NCBI GenBank assembly: GCA_041628615.1
Contig: JBFKOW010000084.1
Location: 1 to 14,866, forward strand
Direction: 5' to 3'
Length of the DNA: 14,866 bases
From: JAMWZF01 sp041628615
Lineage (GTDB): Bacteria > Pseudomonadota > Alphaproteobacteria > Rhodobacterales > Rhodobacteraceae
The notes beneath the pieces were generated by a model, which had not been told where the DNA came from, did not search any database, and saw nothing but the letters and a program-made list of their open reading frames with translations. Of this stretch, positions 1 to 6,428 are shown piece by piece. Every line of letters starts with the position of its first letter. The first letter of the stretch is position 1. The translations under genes and the position numbers were made by a program.

Positions 1-812
1 GTCTGGCCGTCGACCCCGAGCGCCAGGGTCGCCCGCCGCAGCATCTCGATGCCGTCCTCGGAGGTTTCGGGCAGCGCCGAGGGCGAGATCGGCTCGCCCA
101 CCGCGATCCGGAACGGCTGCCGATCCTTGTTCAGCGTCTCGTGGAACAGCGTGATGTCCCGCAGCGTCGGGTGCAGCAGGTCGAAGAGGTAGAACAGCAC
201 CGAGTTGCGCGCCCGGATGTTGACCGGGATCACCGGCAGCCGGAACTTGCGCGCCAGCATCGCCGCCGAGGGCATCCAGGGCCGTTCGTGCAGCCGCAGC
301 CCGCGCCGCTTGGCCAGCCGGCCCGAGGGGAAGATCACTCCGAGCCGCCCCTCCGCCACCGCCCGGCGGGTGAAGGCCATGGTCTCGCGGGTCTTGCCGT
401 GGGTCCGCTTGTCCTTGCGCCACTCCACCGGGCAGATGAAGTCGTCCATCTGCGGCATGACCCGCAGGATGTCGGCATTGGCGAAGATGTAGGCGTCGTC
501 CCGGATCCGCGAGATCAGGTGCTGCAGGACGATGCCGTCGCCGATCCCGGTCGGGTGGTTGGCGACGATGAGCGCCGCGCCATGAGCCGGGATGTTGCCG
601 AGCCCGGTCACCTCCACGTCGCGGGCCAGCATCTCGCCCATGTGGCGCATGATCTCGAGCGAGGAGGCGGTCTCGAGCGAGCGGGCGATCTCGATCGTGC
701 GGTCGTAGCTGAGGGTGCGGTGCAGCAGCGCCCGCACCGCCCGGGTTCCGGGGCGATCGCGAAACAGCCACGGCGCCCTTTCGGCGATCAGCGGGTCTAT
801 TCGGTCTTCCAT
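1..812 (-). CDS. PlsC-like lysophospholipid / glycerol-phosphate acyltransferase (3' end cut by window edge)
   Basis: The frame reads from an ATG at 812-810 for 270 codons without a stop and leaves the window at base 1. The protein resembles the LPLAT/PlsC acyltransferase family, which moves an acyl chain onto a lysophospholipid or related acceptor at the inner membrane. Visible motifs are ANHPTGIGDG at residues 85-93, taken as the catalytic His/Asp box, and FPSGR at 161-165, the usual phosphate-binding FPxG element, followed by RLPVIPVNIR at 191-200. The His-Asp spacing is H86-x5-D92, one longer than the textbook HX4D. No clear membrane helix precedes the catalytic box. The upstream gap (813-942) separates it from the pepN pair; an AGAGAG stretch just before the ATG is a weak ribosome binding site. 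Acceptor and acyl donor cannot be told from sequence; a haemolysin-like or ornithine-lipid-type acyltransferase is possible. Confidence 0.85.
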   Translation of the reverse strand, partial: MEDRIDPLIAERAPWLFRDRPGTRAVRALLHRTLSYDRTIEIARSLETASSLEIMRHMGEMLARDVEVTGLGNIPAHGAALIVANHPTGIGDGIVLQHLISRIRDDAYIFANADILRVMPQMDDFICPVEWRKDKRTHGKTRETMAFTRRAVAEGRLGVIFPSGRLAKRRGLRLHERPWMPSAAMLARKFRLPVIPVNIRARNSVLFYLFDLLHPTLRDITLFHETLNKDRQPFRIAVGEPISPSALPETSEDGIEMLRRATLALGVDGQ

Positions 813-845
813 GGAAACTCTCTGACCACAGCCGTGTGACGCTGC

Positions 846-860
846 CGTGATCCTATCACG
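846..860. promoter_or_regulatory. Perfect 6-3-6 inverted repeat CGTGAT-CCT-ATCACG upstream of the acyltransferase
   Basis: A perfect dyad with six-base arms and a three-base centre lies 34 bases upstream of the acyltransferase start codon, in the 130-base gap between that gene and the small membrane-protein gene. Its position is right for an operator or a core promoter overlap. No good -35/-10 pair could be fixed around it, and no T-run follows it, so it does not look like a terminator. The binding protein is unknown and the site may be chance. Confidence 0.3.
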
Positions 861-942
861 ACCGGGCCGCATCTGCACAACGCAACGGCGCCCTGCCGCC
901 GCATATAGGCGCAACGCGGCGCCGCCGCCAGAGTTCCGGCCC

Positions 943-1368
943 TCAGAACAAGCGGAACGGGTCGCGGCGGATTTCGGCCGGGCTATGCGACAATGCCGCC
1001 TCGAGCGGCTCCAGCGGCGGCGCCAGTTCGGGTGGCAGCCGGGTTTCCCGTCCCTCCGGCGTGGTGACGACGATTCGCAGCCCGCCGTCGAAGCGGCGCC
1101 GCAGCGAGACCCGGGTGCCGGGGTCGAGCGCCACTTCTCCCCGCCGCCGGCCGCTGCGCCAGCGCATCGCACCGGGATCGACCTCGAGCCGCAGCCGCCG
1201 GTCCGCGACGACATCCCGGAGCGCGGGCAGGGTGGCGGCGAGAAGCGGCGCGACGATCCAGGGGCGGACCCGCAGCACCAGCCAGAGACCCGCGATCGCC
1301 GCCCAGGCGCCGAGCAGGATCGCCACGACCCGCCGGCTGCGCCCGCGTTGTTCCCAGCTCCAGCTCAT
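943..1368 (-). CDS. Small membrane-anchored protein of unknown function, coupled to pepN
   Basis: A 141-residue protein. Its ATG (1368-1366) overlaps the pepN stop codon in an ATGA arrangement, so it is almost certainly translated by coupling to pepN. After a basic, aromatic start (MSWSWEQRGRSRR) there is a hydrophobic stretch at about residues 14-33 and a second at about 37-50 that could be one long or two short membrane segments. The remaining two-thirds is soluble, rich in Arg and Glu, with alternating charged and hydrophobic residues that suggest beta strands. The orientation is probably a short N-terminal cytoplasmic or hairpin anchor with the tail in the cytoplasm. I recognise no domain. 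The coding frame shows the expected G/C third-position bias, and the operon position supports it being real. Confidence 0.7.
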   Translation of the reverse strand: MSWSWEQRGRSRRVVAILLGAWAAIAGLWLVLRVRPWIVAPLLAATLPALRDVVADRRLRLEVDPGAMRWRSGRRRGEVALDPGTRVSLRRRFDGGLRIVVTTPEGRETRLPPELAPPLEPLEAALSHSPAEIRRDPFRLF

Positions 1369-3917
1369 CCGCCGCGGATGCGCCCCGCCATCTCGGCGAG
1401 ATCCCGGCTGAGCCCGTCGGCGGCGAGGATCCGGTCGAGTTCCGCCGCGATCAGGGCCTGCCGGCCGTCATCGTAGCGCCGCCAGGTCGCGAACGCGGTC
1501 GAGCCCCGCGCCGCGGTCATCGGGTTCACCGGGTCGAGCCGCAACAGCCAGTCGGCGTAGAACCGGTAGCCGCTGCCGTCGGGCGCGTGGAACCCGGCGG
1601 GGTTGCCGGGCAGGGCGCCCACCACGGCGCGGAACCGGTTCGGCGTGCGCCAGTCGAAATCGGGGTGCTCGGTCAGCCGGGACGCGGTGGCCACCGCGGT
1701 GTCGGGCGCGCCGCCGGAGACCTGCAGCGCGAACCACTTGTCCATCACCAGCCGGTCGTCGGTCCAGCGCGACTCGAAGGCGGCGAGCGCCGCGTCGCCC
1801 TGGCCGATCCGCACCAGGCAGGACAGCGCGGCGAAGGAGTTGGTCATGTTGTCGGCGCTGGCGAACTGGGCGCGGGCGGCGGCGCCGCCGTCGATCCGCG
1901 ACAGGTAGGCCAGCGCCGCGTTGCACAGCGCCCGGCGCCCGGCATCGGCGGCGTCGGGGCGGTAGGGCCCGGTGACCGCGTGCCGCTCGCGGATCCCGGC
2001 GAGGGTGTCGGCGAGGGCCTCGGCGACATGCCCGCGCAGGGCTTCGGCGGCGGCGTGAATCGCTGTCGGATCAGGGGTTTGACCGGCAGAGTGGATGTGT
2101 TGCGCGAACTCTTCCTCGGCGGGCAGCGACAGCAGCAGCGCGCGGAAGGCGGGGTCCTGCGTCTCGTCCGACGCTGCGGCCCGCAGCCCTTCCAGAAGCG
2201 CGTTGCGCGGCGGCGCCCCGCCGCCCATCGCCATCGCCGCCACCGTGTCCTTCAACTCCACCTGCGCCGCCCGCCAGCGGTTGAACGGGTCGGTGTCGTG
2301 GGCCAGCAGGAAGGCCCGCTCTGCGGCGCTTTCCGGCCGTTCGATCACCACCGGCGCGGAGAACTCGCGCAGCAGCGAGGGCACCGGGCGGGCGTCGAGG
2401 TCGTGGAACTCGAAGACCTGGCTGGCCTCGGTCAGTTCGAGGATCCGGGTCGGCACGACCTCGCGGCCGTCCTGGCCGAGCAGGCCGACCGCCACCGGGA
2501 TCACCTGCGGCTCCTTCGGAGAGCCGTCCGCCGTCGCCGGCGAGTGCTGTGTCAGCCGCAGCATGTAGGTGCCGTCGTCGAAATCCTCCTCGACCCGGAC
2601 CCGCGGCGTGCCGGCCTGCCGGTACCAACGCATGAACTGCGACAGGTCGCGCCCCGTGACGTCCTCGAAGGCGGCGAGCCAGTCCTCGATGGTGACCGCC
2701 CGCCCGTCGTGCCGGTCGAAATACAGCGCCACCGCCTCGTCGTAGGCGGCGTCCCCCACCAGCCGGCGCAGCATGCCGATGACCTCGGCGCCCTTCTCGT
2801 AGACGGTGATGGTGTAGAAGTTGTTGATCTCGACGAAGCTCTCGGGCCGGACCGGGTGCGCCAGCGGGCCCTGGTCCTCGCGGAACTGGTGGGCGAGGAT
2901 CGCCGCCGCGTCCTCGATCCGCTTCACCGGGGCCGACCGCATGTCGGCGGTGAACTGCTGGTCGCGGAACACCGTCAGCCCCTCCTTGAGGCAGAGCTGG
3001 AACCAGTCCCGGCAGGTCACCCGGTTGCCGGTCCAGTTGTGGAAATACTCGTGCGCGATCACGCTCTCGATCCGCTCGAAGTCCTTGTCGGTGGCGGTTT
3101 CCGGCGAGGCCAGGACGTAGGCCGAGTTGAAGATGTTCAGGCCCTTGTTTTCCATGGCGCCGGCGTTGAAGTCGTCCACCGCCACGATGTTGAACACGTC
3201 CAGATCGTATTCCCGGCCATAGACCTCCTCGTCCCAGCGCATCGACGCCTTGAGCGCCTCCAGCGCGAACCCGCACTTGGGCTCGTCGCCGGGCCGCACC
3301 CAGATGTTGAGATCGACCTTGCGGCCGCTGCGGGTGGTGAAGCGGTCGGGTACCGGGACCAGCGCCCCGGCGACCAGCGCGAAGAGGTAGGCGGGCTTGG
3401 GCCAGGGGTCGTGCCATTCGCTCCAGCCGGTGCCGCTTTCGCCGGGGTTGCCGTTGGACAGCTGCACCGGCAGGTCGCTTTCGATCCGCACCGTGAAGGG
3501 GGCGAGCACGTCGGGCCGGTCGGGGTAGTAGGTGATCTTGCGGAAGCCTTCGGCCTCGCACTGGGTGCAGTACATCCCGCGCGACATGTAGAGCCCCTCG
3601 AGGCTCAGGTTGTCCTCCGGCGCGATCTCGACCTCCGCCGCCCAGGTGAAGGCCACGGCGGGCACTTCGCAGGTCAGTCCGCCCTCGACGATCTCGGGTT
3701 CCACCGGCAGACCGTCGATCCGGGCCGACAGCAGGCGCAGCCCTTCGCCGTGCAGGAAGAACCGGTCGTCGAGCCGGTCGGGATTGGGCCGGAACCGGAT
3801 CCGGCTGGCCACCCGGGTCGCCTTGGGATCGAGGTCGAAGCTCAGGTAGACATCGTCGACGAGGAAGGCCGGTGGCCGGTAGTCGCGAAGATGAATCGGC
3901 TGCGGCGTGTCTGTCAT
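1365..3917 (-). CDS. pepN: Aminopeptidase N (M1 zinc metallopeptidase)
   Basis: An 850-residue protein, close to the 870 of the E. coli enzyme. PepN removes N-terminal residues from peptides in the cytoplasm and takes part in the last steps of protein turnover. The full M1 signature is present: the GAMEN exopeptidase motif at residues 253-257, the zinc site HEYFH at 289-293 with the third ligand Glu312 eighteen residues on, and the catalytic Tyr373 in VYEKGAEV. These sit eight residues earlier than in E. coli. The middle and C-terminal parts match the PepN Ig-like and helical domains. I chose the start at MTDTPQPIHL because it begins where the family begins and has GGAAAG upstream; the frame stays open far beyond it only as a high-GC artefact. 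The stop overlaps the downstream membrane-protein start by four bases, and the start is divergent from a DUF2256 gene 59 bases away. Confidence 0.97.
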   Translation of the reverse strand: MTDTPQPIHLRDYRPPAFLVDDVYLSFDLDPKATRVASRIRFRPNPDRLDDRFFLHGEGLRLLSARIDGLPVEPEIVEGGLTCEVPAVAFTWAAEVEIAPEDNLSLEGLYMSRGMYCTQCEAEGFRKITYYPDRPDVLAPFTVRIESDLPVQLSNGNPGESGTGWSEWHDPWPKPAYLFALVAGALVPVPDRFTTRSGRKVDLNIWVRPGDEPKCGFALEALKASMRWDEEVYGREYDLDVFNIVAVDDFNAGAMENKGLNIFNSAYVLASPETATDKDFERIESVIAHEYFHNWTGNRVTCRDWFQLCLKEGLTVFRDQQFTADMRSAPVKRIEDAAAILAHQFREDQGPLAHPVRPESFVEINNFYTITVYEKGAEVIGMLRRLVGDAAYDEAVALYFDRHDGRAVTIEDWLAAFEDVTGRDLSQFMRWYRQAGTPRVRVEEDFDDGTYMLRLTQHSPATADGSPKEPQVIPVAVGLLGQDGREVVPTRILELTEASQVFEFHDLDARPVPSLLREFSAPVVIERPESAAERAFLLAHDTDPFNRWRAAQVELKDTVAAMAMGGGAPPRNALLEGLRAAASDETQDPAFRALLLSLPAEEEFAQHIHSAGQTPDPTAIHAAAEALRGHVAEALADTLAGIRERHAVTGPYRPDAADAGRRALCNAALAYLSRIDGGAAARAQFASADNMTNSFAALSCLVRIGQGDAALAAFESRWTDDRLVMDKWFALQVSGGAPDTAVATASRLTEHPDFDWRTPNRFRAVVGALPGNPAGFHAPDGSGYRFYADWLLRLDPVNPMTAARGSTAFATWRRYDDGRQALIAAELDRILAADGLSRDLAEMAGRIRGG

Positions 3918-3976
3918 CGGCTTGTCTTTCCGGTCCTGCCTGCCATTTCGTGCGACGGTAGAAGAAGGGGCCCGGC

Positions 3977-4141
3977 ATGGCCAGACATCGCAAGAAGGCC
4001 GACCTGCCGCAGAAGACCTGCGCCACCTGCGGCCGTCCCTTCGCCTGGCGCCGGAAATGGGCGAAGGTCTGGGACGAGGTGCGCTACTGCTCGGAGCGCT
4101 GCCGGGCCGGGCGCGCCAAGGCCGCCGGGTCCGGCGACTGA
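3977..4141 (+). CDS. DUF2256 family protein, small CxxC...CxxxC zinc-ribbon-like
   Basis: A 54-residue basic protein that is easily missed because of its size. It starts at an ATG with AAGGGG seven bases upstream. The family pattern of DUF2256 is clear: a Lys/Arg-rich start with LPQKTC, then CATCGRPFAWRRKW, then the VWDEVRYCSERCR block. Cysteines 15, 18, 38 and 42 form a likely zinc site. The family's role is not established; in other bacteria these small genes often sit next to cryptochrome/photolyase genes, but no such gene is in this window. It is transcribed away from pepN and lies 145 bases before the C26 peptidase gene. After the stop, a short GC hairpin (CCGCA-CGG-TGCGG, 4182-4194) lacks a T-run and is not called as a terminator. 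Confidence 0.88.
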   Translation: MARHRKKADLPQKTCATCGRPFAWRRKWAKVWDEVRYCSERCRAGRAKAAGSGD

Positions 4142-4286
4142 CCCTCCGGAGAGGCGCAGCGCCGGCCCGGTCTGTGCGCCGCCGCACGGTGCGGTGGCCG
4201 CGGTCCGGCTTCCCTTCGGCCCCGCGCGGCCATATGTTGCAAGCCAATGGCGGATCGAGCGCCAGGGACAGAAGGCAGGTGACAAG

Positions 4287-5060
4287 GTGCGGCCCGTCGT
4301 CGGGATCATCGGCAATTCCCATCTCCTGAACGAGGAATACCCGACCCATGCCGGCGGGACGATGAACTCCTGCGCGGTGTCGCGGGTCGCGGGCTGCGTG
4401 CCGCTCATCATCCCGTCCGATCCGGCGCTGGTCTCGGTGGCCGAACTGCTCGAGATCTGCGACGGCTTCCTGCTGACCGGCGGGCGCCCCAACGTCCATC
4501 CCGAGGAATACGGCGAGCCCGAGACCGAGGCCCACGGCACCTTCGACCGCGCCCGCGACGCGATCACCCTGCCGCTGGTGCGGGCCTGCGTGCAGCGCGG
4601 CCAGCCGTTCATGGGCGTCTGCCGTGGCTTCCAGGAGGTCAACGTCGCGCTGGGCGGCACGCTCCACCCCGAGATCCGCGACCTGCCGGGCCGCGACAAC
4701 CACCGGATGCCCCCGGACGGCACGCTGGAAGAGAAGTTCGCCCTGCGCCATGTCGTGACCCTGACCGAGGACGGCCCGTTCCACCGGCTGTTCGGCGCCC
4801 GCGAGGTGATGACCAACACGCTGCACGGGCAGGGGATCAAGGACCCCGGCGCCGGCGTTGTGATCGACGGCCGCGCCCCGGACGGCACCCCCGAGGCGAT
4901 CTTTGTCGAGGGCGCGCCTGGCTTCACCCTGTCGGTGCAGTGGCATCCCGAGTGGAACGCCGAGCAGGACCCGGTGTCGCGCCCGCTGTTCGAGGCCTTC
5001 GGCGCCGCCTGCCGCCGCTGGTGCGCCGGGGAACGCCCGGCCTGCCTCCGGAGCGCCTGA
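4287..5060 (+). CDS. Gamma-glutamyl-gamma-aminobutyrate hydrolase-like peptidase C26 (PuuD family)
   Basis: A 257-residue protein, matching the 254 of E. coli PuuD. It has the class I glutamine-amidotransferase fold used as a hydrolase. The nucleophile elbow is GVCRGFQ with Cys112; the catalytic His220 and Glu222 are in QWHPEWN; DGFLLTGG at 59-66 and the N-terminal VVGIIGNSH strand are typical of the C26 group. PuuD releases GABA from gamma-glutamyl-GABA in putrescine breakdown, and relatives act on other gamma-glutamyl amides. No other putrescine genes are nearby, so the substrate is uncertain. The start is the GTG at 4287, with an AGG seven bases upstream; no in-frame ATG precedes the conserved first strand, and the longer open frame upstream runs antisense to pepN and is not coding. 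Confidence 0.9.
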   Translation: MRPVVGIIGNSHLLNEEYPTHAGGTMNSCAVSRVAGCVPLIIPSDPALVSVAELLEICDGFLLTGGRPNVHPEEYGEPETEAHGTFDRARDAITLPLVRACVQRGQPFMGVCRGFQEVNVALGGTLHPEIRDLPGRDNHRMPPDGTLEEKFALRHVVTLTEDGPFHRLFGAREVMTNTLHGQGIKDPGAGVVIDGRAPDGTPEAIFVEGAPGFTLSVQWHPEWNAEQDPVSRPLFEAFGAACRRWCAGERPACLRSA

Positions 5061-5152
5061 CCCGACGCGCCCGCCCGAGGATTGACCCCGACCGCGGAAT
5101 CGCCCGACCCTGCCCACCGTCGCGGGCGAACCATGTGCGGAGGTGAACGGCA

Positions 5153-5722
5153 ATGAAGATCCTGATCGGATATGCCACCAGCGAGGGCCAGACCCGCAAG
5201 ATCGCCCGGTTCGCCGCCGATCACCTCGCGGCCCGGGACCACACCGTCGAGCTTCTGCCGCTGGAGGATGCCGAGGGTCTCGAGATCCCGCGCTTCGATG
5301 CGGTGCTGCTGGCCGGGTCGGTTCATGCCGGCGGCTTTCAGGCCGCCCTGACCGATTTCGCCCGGAGCCACGCGGCCGAACTGGCCGGCGTCGACGACCT
5401 GTTCCTCGCGGTCTCGCTCACCGCCGCCGGCGAGGATGCCGCGGGCTGGGCGGGACTGGCCGCGATCGTCGACCGCTTCGCGCAGGAGACCGGCTGGACC
5501 CCGGAGCGGGTCGAGCATGTCGCGGGGGCGTTCCGGTTCACCGAATACAACCTGCTGGAGCGGTTCATCATGCGCCGGATCGCGGCCGAGACCGATCCGG
5601 CCGCCGCCGCCGCCGACGGCGACACCGAATACACCGACTGGGCGCGGCTGGCCGAAACCCTCGACGACTGGACCGCCGCGATCCGCCGCCACGATACCGA
5701 CCCGGCAGGAGACAGGACATGA
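5153..5722 (+). CDS. Flavodoxin-fold protein, HemG-like (menaquinone-dependent protoporphyrinogen oxidase family)
   Basis: A 189-residue protein with a flavodoxin fold. The phosphate-binding FMN loop is YATSEGQTRKIA at residues 7-18. The second half follows E. coli HemG closely: a GWTPERV element, VAGAFRF, then LERFIMRRI and the EYTDW block near the C-terminus, including the HemG-type long insert region. HemG oxidises protoporphyrinogen IX to protoporphyrin IX, passing electrons through FMN to menaquinone at the inner membrane. Most alphaproteobacteria are thought to use HemJ or HemY for this step and ubiquinone as main quinone, so the real role here may be different. A strong ribosome binding site GGAGGTGA (5139-5146) precedes the ATG. 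The stop overlaps the start of the isomerase gene, so the two are co-translated. Fold assignment is firm; the specific reaction is inferred. Confidence 0.82.
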   Translation: MKILIGYATSEGQTRKIARFAADHLAARDHTVELLPLEDAEGLEIPRFDAVLLAGSVHAGGFQAALTDFARSHAAELAGVDDLFLAVSLTAAGEDAAGWAGLAAIVDRFAQETGWTPERVEHVAGAFRFTEYNLLERFIMRRIAAETDPAAAAADGDTEYTDWARLAETLDDWTAAIRRHDTDPAGDRT

Positions 5723-6411
5723 AACGATCCCGCGTCAACGCCATCATGGCCGAGGCCGACGAGATGATCCGCCGTCACGGCTTCGTCCTGCCGCCCTTCG
5801 CCCGCTGGACCCCGGACGAGTTCCGCGCCCGCGCCGGCAGCGCCCGCCACGTCATCGACGCCCGCTGCGGCTGGGACATCACCGATTACGGCGCCGGACT
5901 GTTCGACGAATTCGGCCTGTTCCTGTTCACCCTGCGCAACGGCCGGCTCGACCACCTCACCGCCGGGCGCGGCATGTGCTATGCCGAGAAGCTGCTGATC
6001 GCGCGGCAGGATCAGCTGTCGCCCCTGCACACCCACGCGATCAAGGCCGAGGACATCATCAACCGCGGCGGCGCGACGCTGGTGATCCAGCTCTACGGCT
6101 CGGACGACGCCGGCGGTTTCGCCGAGGACCGGGGCGGCACCGTGATGTGCGACGGCGTGGCGCGCCCATACGCGGCGGGCGAGAAGCTGCGCTTCGCCCC
6201 CGGCGAGAGCGTGACCCTGATGCCCGGCGACTGGCACGCCTTCTGGGGCGAGGGCGGCGACGTGCTGATCGGCGAGGTCTCGACCGTCAACGACGACGAG
6301 ACCGACAACATCTTCCGCGATCCGATCGGCCGCTTCTCGACCATCGAGGAGGACGAGCCGCCCACCCACCTGCTGGTCAGCGACTACGCCACCTGGCTGC
6401 CCGCCGCCTGA
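5719..6411 (+). CDS. D-lyxose ketol-isomerase family cupin
   Basis: A 230-residue protein, almost the length of the E. coli O157 D-lyxose isomerase (227). The cupin metal site is visible: His104 and His106 in PLHTHAIKAEDIINRGG with Glu111, and the later His173 in GDWHAFWGEGG. The Lys109 and the VSTVNDDETDN block are also family hallmarks. Enzymes of this family interconvert D-lyxose and D-xylulose, and D-mannose and D-fructose, using a manganese or similar ion. The ATG overlaps the stop of the HemG-like gene (ATGA), with the weak site CAGGAGACAGG just upstream. No sugar transporter, kinase or regulator is adjacent, so its physiological sugar is unknown. It converges on the molybdenum hydroxylase gene with only 17 bases between stops and no visible terminator hairpin. 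Confidence 0.88.
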   Translation: MKRSRVNAIMAEADEMIRRHGFVLPPFARWTPDEFRARAGSARHVIDARCGWDITDYGAGLFDEFGLFLFTLRNGRLDHLTAGRGMCYAEKLLIARQDQLSPLHTHAIKAEDIINRGGATLVIQLYGSDDAGGFAEDRGGTVMCDGVARPYAAGEKLRFAPGESVTLMPGDWHAFWGEGGDVLIGEVSTVNDDETDNIFRDPIGRFSTIEEDEPPTHLLVSDYATWLPAA

Positions 6412-6428
6412 CGCCTCGCGCCTGAGCC

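Noticed and set aside
4182..4194. CCGCA-CGG-TGCGG hairpin after the DUF2256 gene as a terminator
   Set aside because: The stem is only five pairs and no run of T follows; in a GC-rich genome this is weak evidence.
1587..4286. Long plus-strand open frame running opposite pepN and in frame into the C26 peptidase
   Set aside because: The conserved protein begins only at GTG 4287. The upstream part is antisense to pepN and crosses the DUF2256 gene in another frame, with no family similarity, so it is a high-GC artefact and not a fusion.
3918..5692. Minus-strand open frames upstream of the pepN start and opposite the peptidase and HemG-like genes
   Set aside because: They oppose clearly conserved plus-strand genes, and homologues of pepN begin at MTDTPQPIHL.
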